A DNA stretch of 64,000 nucleotides from Symsagittifera roscoffensis (lineage: Eukaryota; Xenacoelomorpha; Acoela; Convolutidae): the NCBI RefSeq assembly GCF_963678635.1, contig NC_087064.1, forward strand, positions 19,268,509-19,332,508. Direction: 5' to 3'. The notes beneath the pieces were generated by a model that saw only the letters and a program-made list of their open reading frames with translations, did not search any database and was not told where the DNA came from. Shown here piece by piece: positions 24,791-37,800 of this stretch. Within the stretch, counting starts at the first letter, position 1. Each line of letters starts with the position of its first letter. Both the position numbers and the translations under genes were made by a program.

Positions 24791-25881
24791 GCATTCTCTA
24801 GCTTTGCAGTACTCGTGAACAAACATTTGCCCGGCAGAAAAAAAATCGACCACCGAACTTAAACTTGAACACATTGTCGAGAGGAAAGCTAATGTTAACG
24901 CAAATTACCTTACAGTAAACGAGTTTTTTATTCTTCTTAAGGGTATAATGATATCTATGTACAACCCCCAATGCCGCTGCCAATCAAGCCATGTATTTGA
25001 AAGAGAGGCATTGAAACTCCCCATATTTTTGACATAAAACTTAAGGACACACAAAAAAAACAAAAAAAGCGGAGGAGATAATAAACTGAAAAATTCTCTT
25101 AAATTCTAAAAACTTTTAAATCAATTTTCAACATTATTTTAAAAAATGGCGCTGTTAAACTTAAGTTTCCTCTGTGGCACAGTTGAACTTTCACTCTGTT
25201 AAACGTCCCAAAATAATGCCCAGATCCAAGTTTTACGAGGTTTTTTGATAGCTGCAACGTTTTTAAAACTCATTTTCTGTGAACCTATTTTTTAAATGCA
25301 TTCAAAAACATCCGGTTGTTGAAATAATTGTTTTCATATCAAAAACATGCTAGCAAAAACGTATGAAACAATTAGTTTGGTTTCAGTTTCTCTCTAGCTG
25401 ATTAGCTGCATCATTGAAAAAGGAGCCAATTTGTAAAATGAACATTAAACATGGTAAGACGATGATGCTAAAAACAGGCTCCAAGTCAATCTCAATAGTG
25501 AGTTTTAAATTTAGTTCTTTTTTCAATGAAAAATGCCTGCTTCAATTGCAACTAGTGAAAACTCAAAAACCGTAAATATCAAAAGCCAAATTAAAATCTT
25601 AAAAAGGAACAAAAAATATACCTAATAGAGACATCGCTCCCCCTTCACTCTTCCAGCATATAGCGCGTCAAGCACTTGAGTCAACCTTATAAACACTCAA
25701 AGTTTACTTCCATTCGTGAAAATCTTGAGACAAATGCACCAAAAAGTCTGAATTTCGAAAACTCAAAATCATCTTGAATAGATTGAAAATGAACTCGCTC
25801 AAACATAATTTTGAAACTAAGTTGCTTTGAGCTCCCTGCGCTTTTTTGAGTTACCTGAGCTATATTTTTTTCTGTTTTTAA

Positions 25882-26081
25882 CTATAGCTATATCTAGATC
25901 TAAATCTATAACTATATCTATACTTACAGCTACATCAATATCTATATCTATATAAACCACTATCTCGCTAACGCTCGATCTCCCCATCTCTAATATCCTA
26001 TCCCTCTACCTCTCCATCCATATCCATACATACAGCAATATCTATATCTACATCTATAATTATATGTATATCTACACCACT
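25882..26081. repeat. Degenerate tatatc/tatcta microsatellite
   Basis: Imperfect repeats of ctatat, atctat and ctacat over about 200 bp, interrupted by a C-rich part (25970-26030). No gene. Confidence 0.8.
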
Positions 26082-26897
26082 TGAATAACCATATTGCGTA
26101 ATTAAACCACTTTTAATCAATGTTTGAGCGAATGTTTAATATTTCGAAAAAATTCTGTCGTGAAACATTTGGTTGAGTGTTGATTTGGGTTCACTTCCAC
26201 CAAAAAATGAGCGAGAAAGCTTATAAAAGTGTGATACGCATTCATGTGATCCGTAAAAAAACATTGTATCATTTTAGTCAATTTAGTTGTCGAAGTTTCG
26301 TTTTATGCCGGTTTGAGCCGAAGAAAATTGAAAATAAAGCTTTTCTGCAAAAAAATTTGAAAAGAACGAAAAAAATTTTTTTGTTTTTTTTTTTAGTTTT
26401 CGGTTTTTTTAAAAGGCAAATTGTTGTTAAAAATGCCTGATTCACAAAAAGCCTCGACAATACTTAAGTGCTTAGCTTTTGTTCAGACCATAGCAAACCA
26501 CGAACAAAAAATGATACAATTTGAGCACGGAACAGCTGTTTTTTATCGATAATAGTTGCAACTTTGTGCTACTAGCAAAGCTATTGGCTATCCTCTTCCA
26601 TAAAAAATTGCTTGCAATTATAATTTCAACTAAAAAGCGAAGCTGCGCTTCGCAAACACATGCGAAAAAAACGACCAAACTCTAAAAAAGACAGTTCTTA
26701 ATTACGCTGGAAAATCTGATAGTTAAAAACAATTTTCGAAACTGGAACTCTATCACGTTTTTCGTGACTTCTGCACTTTTTGCTGCTCGATGGAGGCGTT
26801 TGGCTTCCTTTTACACAGGTAATGCTTCCCTTCGTAAAACTTGCGAGAACACGACTAAAAGCAGCTCTACAAAATGCAATAATGAAAATTACAATTA

Positions 26898-26972
26898 GGC
26901 CTCGATTTAGTACAAAGATTTCAAACCTGCGACCTAGAGATTAAGAGTCTCACACACGGAAGCTTAGTAGGC
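26898..26972 (-). pseudogene. Decayed tRNA-Lys(CTT)-like sequence or SINE head
   Basis: The minus strand contains TGAGACTCTTAATCTC, the anticodon arm of tRNA-Lys(CTT), followed by AGGTCGCAGGTTTGAAATC, a degenerate T-arm/B-box. The ends gcctactaag and the acceptor arm are poorly paired and the D-arm is damaged, so it is not a functional tRNA gene. It may be the head of a tRNA-Lys-derived SINE. Confidence 0.6.
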
Positions 26973-28588
26973 ACTAAACACTTGCCACAAATAAAGCAGA
27001 GAACAGATGCTATGCAGTTTGTAATGCCACAGTGAAATTTCCATATAAAAGAACAATTTTATTTGCGAGTTAGGTTTGAAAAAAGAAAGGTTCGCAATAA
27101 TACACTAAGCTGATCGCAAGTGTCAGCAAAGGAAATGCAATGACTCTATCAAAATCACAGGTAAAACTCAAAAAAAAACTTACGACTTAAAAAGCGAAAT
27201 ATTTTTGATCAAAAAGCCCATTTTCTTAATTTCGCGTTCCAGACTGTATTATTTCGTGAGCAAAACTTTTTGCGACTAGAACTTCCACGTGGTATCACTG
27301 TTAGAGCAGAAAACCTGTCACTGGTCTCAACTATTTCTCTACGAATACGTTAACAGAATTGAAGAACCAATTTGAAATAATGTATTTGCATTTTCGATTA
27401 TCATTCAATAAATGACAGCTTTTATAGAGTTAATTATAATTGCAAATTTGTACACCAAATTTATCTGCTGATATTTTCAAAGCACATCGATAGCGAAGCA
27501 TGCTACAAACAAGCTACCATATTCTGACAATTTTTTGAGCATTGACCAACTAAAACACTTTGAGCGAACAGCTGGCTATGCTAGTCTTCAAATATTGAAA
27601 ATTTGGTATTTTTCCTAGCTTTTTTGAAGTTGATGACATTTCATGGCTAAAATCAGATTAACAAACTGCGTGAATTGGATCAATAAGCATTCCATGAATT
27701 AGGAAAACACGAAACAATCATATGAGACATGGATTGCATTGTATGATAGCAAACTTTTTTGACCAGTCTAGCTGTCAAAAACCTTATACTTTAAGGGTTC
27801 ATTTTTCCAGCTTAAGTATTCATTATTATTTGAGGAACTGAGGAAGATTAGCTCAAAAGTTTTTACTTTCATTAATCAATCAAGTTATTCTAGTTTTCAG
27901 ATTTTTTAGGAGCTAACATTCCTTAATTGAAATTCAACCGAAATGCTCAGTTTTTCAAAAGGTAGAAAGATACAAACACTTAATTGCGATATTGAAAGAA
28001 AGGCGCTCTGCGTCCGCGAAGATACTGATAAAGGTAAGAGGGGTGTCAATTACCACATATTTCAGTTAGCATGCGATTACTACTTTCATGTACTAAAATG
28101 TGATAAAAATCAATTGAAAAAGACAAAATAAGCTCAATTCGAGAATCAACTTCTAAAATAGTTATCTTAGCTATTTTTGCAATACTGTAAAGCAATTTTA
28201 CTATAAACCAAATTTAAAGACATTTGCTTTCACGAGAATAATAATAGCAAGAACGTGTATGCTAATTGACACACATGGTAATGATCCAGTCCCCATGTTA
28301 AGATAGAGGTAGAGAGTGTTATCAGATAAAAAGAGAACAAACTGCATTGACTAAGAAAAAGGTAAGTAGGACAGTTCTATTATTCATTGTAGGAAAAAAG
28401 TTTGATCTTATTCAAACTACAAAGGTATTTTACACATTTCTATCAAGGGGGTTAGAGTATTTTCAAGATATCAAGTTATTTATTATCCTGACTTTCAACG
28501 AAAGTAACAGTAGTTTTAATTCGATTTTTAAGTTCATCTCCACCATATAGTCTTTGAAGATGATCCCTAGTAGAAAAATTTTGAAGGA

Positions 28589-28810
28589 TTAAACCGTTGA
28601 CTGGTCGTTGTTCCATCTCAACTCCGGTTCGTTGTAGGAACTATGGTGGGAGAATCCATAGTGAGGGTGGAGGTTCGAATCAGGGGAGGAAAAGTTAGTA
28701 TCTGATGTGTCGTTTTTGTGTTGGGCGGGGGAACTAGCGGTCGATTCTGATTTATTGAATCTGTCCATCATTGGGAGCCTAAAGTGCGGTGGCTGAGACG
28801 TTTTGCTTAG
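28589..28810 (-). CDS. Anoctamin exon 15: C-terminal tail and stop codon
   Basis: 73 codons and a TAA stop. The acceptor tatttcag and phase 0 fit exon 14. The tail is polar and low in hydrophobicity, rich in serine, histidine and asparagine, and ends NNDQSTV. Divergent disordered tails are normal for anoctamins, so homology gives no direct support here. The call rests on the splice site, the frame and coding-like composition. A different last exon inside the 4.2-kb preceding intron cannot be excluded. Confidence 0.65.
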   Translation of the reverse strand, partial: LSKTSQPPHFRLPMMDRFNKSESTASSPAQHKNDTSDTNFSSPDSNLHPHYGFSHHSSYNEPELRWNNDQSTV

Positions 28811-31800
28811 CTGAAATAAAAGCAAAATTAAATTTACTATGACGTCATCTTATAGCCGATATCGATATGGTTAGTTTTCATGGGCGAGTAATTCTCATGC
28901 TCAAACAAAAAACAGCAGCTTAGACGCTGTAATAAACCTTGAGACTTGATGATGGGATAAAAAAACGATGCTGACTGAGCTTCGAATCATAACTGTTCAA
29001 GTTTAATTTTTTTCTACCCACGGGATATCAAGCCAAAAAGACTTGTATCTCTTTGCTTCCGTGATTGCTTTAGCGATGTGTTAAATAATGCAAAACAAAA
29101 TTAAGTATATCTTTTCAAAAACTTCTCGTCAACTTTATTATAACGAACATTCCCCTATCCCTTTTCTATATTCGATTTCATCCTCATTATACGAAACTTG
29201 AAGCTCCACTATTTTTTTCCCTGTGCATGGTAGTCTAGACACATTGTAAGAGGTTGACCCCTTGGATATTTGATATTCACGAGTTTCTTTTTTCAGATAC
29301 ATCATGCGCATGAATTTGGAAAATAGGAGACGTTACACAGGGAGGTGTTCCATTAAATTTCACATTTCCAATAGAGCGGCGACATAATATGAATAAAAAA
29401 CTACACCAGCAAAATACTATATTTTCCACACAGATGAAACGTCAAAAGAGTCTGGTTGAACATTCACCAATAACAGTGCAAAGTAGTTCTGTTGGAATAT
29501 CTACACATGCATTTTTACCTTTCTTCTGCTCGTTGGAATTTGTTTTTCGCAGCTAGAAAACAAATTCGAGTTACCAATGAATTTAAACGTGGACGGTGAA
29601 AAAGTGTTGTAAAGTTGAGTAGCACATTTAAAAGCAGCATCCATGTACTTGAGCTTTCAGTCAGTATAGCTATCTAATTGCAAGGCAGTTCTTACCAACA
29701 TCTACATAAAAATTATTGTAAAGTGCAAAAAAAAACATACAAGAAAACGTACAATACCGCATATAATACGGGCAAAAGCTATACAACCCTATAACCACAG
29801 GTCAGATCGAAATTGGTGCTAACTAAATGCCAAACGTTGAAAACTACGTAACCTTCCAAACTTTAATGCCAAAAATCGCTCTTTAGTCTTTAAGAAACAG
29901 TAAGTTTTGCGTTAACAACTTTATACAATAAATCGCACTCAGTACAAAATGTGAATAACTAAATGGATTCGCCACACTAATTTGGTAATGAAAGGTGGGT
30001 AATTATGGGGGCTTTTTGGTTATACCCCTACCAAAATTTTCAAAGGCTGAAATTATATGGTCGCATGACGTTGATCTTGATGTCCAAGTGAAAATACTAT
30101 CGCCAATCACAATCGCTGATTTTAATCAAAATTCCAAATCACCATTTAGGGTGCTATATAATCAAACGTAGCCAACAAAAAGTTGGAAAAGAGTCTATGA
30201 ACGCAACTAAGCGGAAACAAGACTGCTCGTATCAGGGCGAAGCCCTGAACGTTTCGACTGCCTCTTAAGGTTTATAAAGCAGCAATAATATGTATAAAAT
30301 AAAATTATTTTTTTTTAAATTGCGATTTTTTTTAAAAAACATCCCCCACACGCCATATTAAGTAGAAAGTGATAGATTTTGCACCTATTAACAAATCAAT
30401 TATGGCAAACAACCTTCCTTCAACCAATTTGGAACGATTTCTAAGACGGATAAATCTCGCGCGTTAATTTTCCCAAATTGGCCAGAATGGCAATCTTTAA
30501 ACCCCCATAACTTTACAAAAAAGAACCACAGGTAAAATATTATTTCAAATTTAAGCTCAGGACATCAATACCTCTTAAATGAAAAAAAAATTCCGTCAAA
30601 AATGTCTAGTTAAAAAGTCGAAAGTTGTCTGAAGAAAAAACCCACATTCTATGAAAAAATTGAATTTGAAAGAAAAAATAGATAGGCTCAAAGCTCTTTG
30701 AATTTCTAGAAAAATTTACGATTGATGCTTTTCGGATGAAATTAAACCTATTTGAGAAAACTAGATCTAAAAGTAAAAATTTTAATTTCTGATAAATCTG
30801 AAAATTAAATTCCATTTTTCAGATTTCTAGTAGAATTTTTTTAGTTCGAAGTCTTCTAGTTTGGGAAATAAAAATTTCATATTTTTATCTAGTTCTCTCA
30901 ATATGGTTTAATTTTATCAAAAAATAGTGTCGATCATAAATTGTTCGTGAAATTCAAAGAATTTTAAGGCCATCTATGTTTGTTTTTGGTTAAACTTATC
31001 TTTTAAGAAACAAGTCAGTTTTTTTTCTGTTAAACTGCAATCAATGAGTCTTTTCGAACGGTTTGTTGGCCATATCTTAATTTTTACCAACTTGCTTTTT
31101 TTTCGGCCTAATAGGTTTCGGCTTATTTTACAAAAAGTAAAGGTCATGAAAAACGTGATCGACTTCTAGTAGAAGTCGATCACGTTTTTCAGGACCTTTA
31201 CACTTTTTGCAGTTCTATAGTGGAGTTTGCCTTCCTTTTAACAAAGGAAATAAACTGAACTTCAAAAGAAATCAAAAGTCGAACCGCAAAAAAAGTAAAT
31301 TTGAGCCAGTACTTTTCCTTAAAAAACGAAAAAAAATCATTATGACCTCCATCTTTGAAACGGATGCACAATTTCAGGATTAAACTACTATCGTTTAGGA
31401 AGTGAATGGCCAACGCATTTGTAATCAGTTGTTAGCGTGAAGCGACTGCTCTAATACTGGTTTCTACTGCCCTCTCTAAACATTTGAGACCAGTTTTTTA
31501 GTGATCAGTCTAAATTGTTTAGTGATAAGTGTAAACTGGTCAGTAATCAGTTGAAATTGGTTATCAGTCAGTCAACATGTACAATCTAAAGCCATCACTG
31601 CAGTACAGCACATACAGTAATGCACTGAGTGCATTGAGAATTGCATTCTCTAGTTTACTCACCCATTTCGAGACAACTTTTTTGGCTGCCGGCTAGAAAA
31701 GAGCAGCACTTCTATCATCTTCGAAATATTTGGTTTACACCACAAAATTTAATTCAGTCAAGGTAATAGTACAGTGCTGATTTAAATTATCCGGACAAAA

Positions 31801-34800
31801 CGAACAAAACTTGAATTTTCTCAACGTGTTTTTCTCAAATTGGGTTAAGATTAGACAAAAAGTGAAGAGAACAAAAGTTGCTTGGAGTTTCACCAGAATT
31901 AATATGGTGCCATTTTTTCTCCGAAATTCTCAACAAAAATTTTACCCCAAAAATGGGTCGTTTTGGCTTTTTTCAATTAAACAAGAATTACGCGGAAACT
32001 ACTTTGTTAATAGACAAGAAAATTATATCACAGGAAGCCTCTTACGCAGCTCAACAAAGTTTAAGATGGGTTTAATCTCCAAAAATTTGCGCAAATTGTT
32101 TAAAATTTGCGCAAATAAGAGAATACTGGTTTTTTCTCTTATAATTTTTTCTCTTATACTGGTTTTTGGAGATTTAACCCTTCTTAAACTTTGCTGAGCT
32201 GCGTAAGAGGCTTCCTGTGATATAATTTTCTTGTCAATTAACAAAGTGGTTTCCGCGTAATTCTTGTTTAATTAAAAAAAGCCAAAATGACCCATTTTTG
32301 GGGTAAAATTTTTGTTGAGAATTTCGGAGAAAAAATGGCACCATATTAATTCTGGTGAAATTCTAAGGAACTTTTGTTCAGTTCATTTTTTGTCAAATCT
32401 TAACCCAATTTGAGAAAAACGCGTTTGAAAATTCAAGTTTTGTTCGTTTTGTCCGGATAATTTAAATCAGCACTGTACCTTTCAGCACAATTCACAACTC
32501 ATAAAACTCTGTTGCTAAACATTTTGTCGAATCTCATAAATGATTTAGAAAATGATCATAGAAAAATGACATAATGAGCATCTCCTCAACCTTTAACGGT
32601 GTAACCGTAACGAGACTATGAATAAGCAATGTTTTGTTCAAACCTTATACCAGCGAACGTTTGGCGTCTGCGGACTCTCTGTTTATGTTTCTAAATGAAA
32701 TTTCCGATAGCCAATGTGTCTCAGTCAAAAATTAAGCAGGCATTGAAAGATTCAGTTTCATATTAAATTTCATCCTTTTTCTGAACTTCCTTGAGCAATG
32801 GTATTCGCGTAATCTTACAGCACAGACCAGTCATCGAAACTAGTCACATGTAATCGTAAATTTTTTGTTGGACTATTTGAATGATCAGCGTCGGCTCACT
32901 GTGATTTTTATCATATATTTACTTCTTTCATTTCAAATAACTGGCCTTTGTATAGTTTTTTCATTGATATTTGTTACCTTTTCGGACTCGTAGAGCACTT
33001 GTCTTGTGAGGTACTCCTCTCTTGCCTTCTCCACTCGCACGTGGACAGGCATGTCCGGAACCATGTAGGCGACCATGGACCGCAGAGCAAACACTATGTT
33101 CTAAACAGACACATACAATATCACAGAGTCATTACTTATTTTGAATATGGTTCAATTAGCAGTTGTGGCTTTGAAAACATAGAACACCATGATGTTTGTT
33201 GTCTGTTTTGAATTTTGCGTTACCACGTATTTATCACGGGACCCATCTTTCAAAATAGCTTCTTGTAGGAACCCAAGTATCATACGTGCAACAAGTCTCG
33301 AAGCTGTGAGACCATCCTTTGACCCATATATATTTTAAAGGCGAACCGCTTTTGAATCTTCTGAAATTACCGTCCCATCCAAACCCGACAATCAAAACAG
33401 ATCGTAGGTTGACAACTTTTGATGTTCACGTTCTAATCATAGACGCCATTGGTTTATGATTCACTTCGTTCTTTTGGGTAGCTCACCTCGAATAGGAGCA
33501 CAAATCCTAATCTGAGTGCCATCAACTCGTAGAACTCAGGCGTGTGTTGATAGGGAGTGTTCTTCGGGTCATTGTAGTCGTAACGGAATCCTTGATATCT
33601 AAAAGCACATACATCTTAACACTTTTCTCATGCATGAAAGAGATCCGTTGTAACAATTTCATAGAAACAACTGAAATGAAAAAGAAAATTTACAAGATAG
33701 TTAGTGAGAGTGAGATAGATTATATTTTGAAACAGTTTGAATTGAAGATAGCAGGAGTCCGTATTCGGGAAAAACAGCATTTAGATAAAACGGCATAAAA
33801 AAATGGCAGCCGTTTGGGTTGGACCTCTTCCGAAATCAAAAATTCATTTTTCTTATATGGCGCTCCCGCAAGTTACTAAAGCTCCGGTAACTTCTGTTCA
33901 ATTCTCATTAAAATCATGCCAAAAATGAGTGTTAAACTGACTTAAACCGCAAAATTGGTAAAATTTATGCTGAATTCTAATTATATTGTTCAGATGAGGT
34001 TACTCATTTGAGATACCTAACTGCATCTGTTTTACATTTCGATTTGAATTTTGTAAGTATGCCATAATATTCTTGCGGGTTGGGATCTACGAAGAATTGG
34101 ATTTGCATTGCGTTGGATGGATTTTGGTCACGACAATTTGTTATACCTCCGGACACTCCATCTAACTCCGTCTTCTATCTAACACTGAGAGTAAAGCCTA
34201 GCCTGACCTGCACGTGATGTTAGTGTCCGTCTTGTGGTCGTACACTCGACTGAGCGCTGTTGTGAATTCGAAGTAGGGAAGAGAGGATGAATCGACGAAG
34301 TGGTTGTAGTAGAAGCGATCCACGAAGGAGGACGTGAAAGAGATTATCAGGCCCTGCAGTCACAAAAACACCCAACCGTACAGAAGAGTTAAGCGATAGA
34401 AAGAAACAGAAAAAGAATGCAAACAGTTTGCTGGTCTATTTGAACCATACAACACTTACTGATTATGAGTGAAAGCGTCACCAATTGAGTTAAATGCTTA
34501 TAGAGATGTCTCTTCTGAGTCGGTCGACCAGAAAAATCAATAGTTTTTAGTTTCAATTCGACCAGGACAGGAGAAAACGTTCAAATAGAAATAGAAGAAC
34601 ACGAAACTATAGTTTTTCACTGGAATGAACATAATTAAATTAATTTTTTGGATAGACAGAATTATTAAATGATCGATTCATCGTTTCAATGAGCCCTTTT
34701 CCGAATGATATGAGGCTCCAGCAGAAGCTACAGATCCAAACAGCTGTGAATAAGCCCAGACTTTCACTCAGGCCTTTGATCAAGCATTCAGATTAGGAGA

Positions 34801-37800
34801 AGAATCAGATGCATTGATCGATTCTAGACGGGACAAAATCAAATCTGCCATAACTCAATTTCAAGTAATTGTCATCAGCCAACAATTATAAATGCCTAAC
34901 CCGCAAAACAATGGAAAACTTTTCTATGAAAATGAAAAATGTCTAACTATTTCCAACATTTATTTGATTTTGTCCTTCTTGCGTAACATTTATATTTTAG
35001 ACCAAGCTTTGATTTCAGCTTGTTTTTGCCTGCTTATTGCACACCTGCATTCGTGTCCGACTGCAAAGGGAGTCAGTTTTTCGGCCTCTTCGTGGCCGTA
35101 TATTTTCTTCACTTCGGCTTTGGAGAAGACGAAGTCAAAGTAAAGAGGAATCTGAGACTGATGGTAGTTCCTATAGAACCATCTCTCCACCACACGACTC
35201 GAAAAGGCAATTATGCACGCCTTAAAGGTCAACAAATCTTTTGCTTAAGCACAGGAGAGAGTAGTAGTAAAACATTGAGTATTTTGCTGGGCTCATTTCA
35301 TTATTCCGCCAATTTAGTGGATTGAATAATATCAAAACATGGAACTAAATGATAATGTTGGTCTGTTTGGCTGAAATGCAATGGACAACTTATTTAATCA
35401 ATAAATGAGATGACGTTTAAGTATTTTGGGCGGTTTATTAAACACAGACGCGAAGCGGAGCATCGCAACACTTGTAATGCAAAAAAAATCTGACACAGGC
35501 GAAGCTGAGCTTCGCACTACTTGTGATACAATACAAAACAGCCGCTAATTCGAAAAAAATATCAAACAAATTTCAAAAGAGCCGAAATCTATCAAAATGA
35601 AAAAAACTAATTTAAAAAAAACACCAAGACAATAGAAGATAAAATTAGCATCAGAAGAAAACTAACCAAGCTTTAAACACGCCGAAAATACCTGAGCAGA
35701 AACCCTTTAAGCCGTAAACATTTCACAAACGACTTTTCATAAAAACTAATTAAAAGTTGGTAAAGCCGCATCCACCTCAATACACACAAGCGCACAAAAG
35801 TGTTTTCGCTCATTAAACGACTCAGTATCAGGCCAATAAGCCGATATAAATGGGCCCAAACTTATTAAACCGAAAAAATTTTTTTTTAAAAGACTTAAAA
35901 ACTAATTGAAAATTTGTTAAAGCCCCATCTCCTTCAATACACACACACTCACACACAAACTTTTTTCGATCATTACACGACGGAATATAAACGTTATATT
36001 GCGTTATAAACCGATATAATATAGGACGAAACTTATTAAACCGAGAAAAAAGAAAAAACACAAAAATGAAAATAAAAAAAAGACCTAAAAACTAATAAAA
36101 AAAGTTGTTAAAGCCCCATCACCTTCAAAACAAATAGGCACATTAAAACTTTTTTGCTCATTGAACGACGCCATTTCAGGGCACTATGACAATATAATAT
36201 AGACCAAAATTTATTGAACCGAATAAATAGAAAAGGAAAAAAAATAAAAATGAAATTTAAAAAAAGTTGCAAAAATTACTACCGACCTAAAAAACAAATT
36301 TCGAATAGGACTGATATTTAAAATGCTAACAAGCTCAAGGAATATGCTAACATGCTCTATAAAAATATGTCTATTGTAGTTTCCAACAGAGACCAGTAGA
36401 TTTATGAGTCCTGTGGACAAAGTTGTTTACGTGAAAAAAAGTCTAGCACCCGATTGCAATACTCTTGCTTATCGCAAGGGTAAAAAACGAAATTGAAAAA
36501 ATTACTTAAAACTTATGGAAAAAAAACACGTTGAAAAATTACTTGAAATAATAATTTGAAACAAGCGGCATACAGTTTTTGGTCGAAACCCGTGGTCGAA
36601 AACAAAACTGAGCAGGCCGGGGGCTAATAATAAAATTAATAAAACAAAATAGTTGTCATAAAAAACTTCATTAAGTTTTTAAAACTTTACGACCCCACCA
36701 ATTTAAAACACATAATCGCATGCGAATATATTCGCCCTCGAAACTATGCAATAAAAGTTGACTGAGCCGATACAACATAAACTGAAACTGTTTAAATATT
36801 GAAAAAAAAACTTCAGACTTGGTAAATTTACAAATTAGTGAACTTTCAGTTGTAGTAAAAAACTGTTTAAAGTAACAAAACAGATGCTGTACAAAATAAG
36901 CCAAAAAACCCTTCCGATAAATTGCGTTTCAAAAAAACGGAAAATGTACCGACTGAAAATAGGAAGAAAATCAAAAACCCGAAAAAAATGAGAAAACTTT
37001 TGATAAAATAAATACAACCTGAAACGGGCTCTATCTAATTAGTACTTCAACTATAGCAGTCCTATTTGAATTTTCAAGAAATTGAGCATGTCAGAAGCGT
37101 ATTCGTTACGTTCAGGCTAATTCAAATTTTTTATCGTTCCCGGCACACTTAGCCTGAACGTAACGATAAAAAATTTGAATTCACCATGAACCACGGTAAA
37201 TGGGTCCAGATGAGTCCTGTGAACAAAGCTATTTCCGGAAAAAACTATAGTACCCGATTGCAATACCCTTGCTAATCGCAAGGGTAGAAAGAGATATTCG
37301 CAATCCAAATCCGAATCACGACAGTAATGGTTTAACATGATTCTATATATTAATCCCTAGCTATTGTGTTTGGACAACTTATGCTCTCGGAAGAAAAGGT
37401 GACAAGCTAGAACAAAGATACTCCCCACAACGTAAGTAATTGCCATTCAAATAAATTCAACAGCCTGAAAAACCCTAAGTATTTATTTATTCCCAACTTA
37501 TCCACAGCAGAGCACGTATAGAGAATTAATTAATTCACGTCTTGCAGACATGAATTTGGTAAACTGTTAGTCTAAAACAACATTCCTGTTTCCGTCTTCT
37601 GTTTACTTTCAAATTCAGCATGAAAAAGCGATTGTTGTCTTTTTCTTTTGAATGCCATCAAATACAGCTCGTTTCCGTAGTCCTACATTTGATAACAAAC
37701 ATACGTTGTCCAATTATTCCACACACTTCAGTCTCATTCAAACTATCTATGGCATTCCGTTTCTATTTCTGAGGGGAACGAAAACGTAGTAGCCAAGTAG

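Larger units (their letters stand above)
24990..28480. other. Intergenic region between the NERD pseudogene and the anoctamin 3' end
   Basis: Apart from the microsatellite at 25882-26081 and the tRNA-Lys-like relic at 26898-26972, I see no supported gene. Small plus-strand ORFs at 26177-26440 and 27943-28131 have no recognisable features. Confidence 0.6.
28811..32977. other. 4.2-kb last anoctamin intron
   Basis: It holds the fold-back MITE (31772-32475), the diverged hairpin-ended repeat (30216-30650) and the dispersed repeat with palindrome (30686-31415). Nothing else is recognised in 28811-30160 or 32480-32977. Confidence 0.7.

Noticed and set aside
31811-32244. 128-codon and mirrored ORFs in the fold-back element
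   Set aside because: The two strands give the same peptides because the element is palindromic. There is no transposase similarity.
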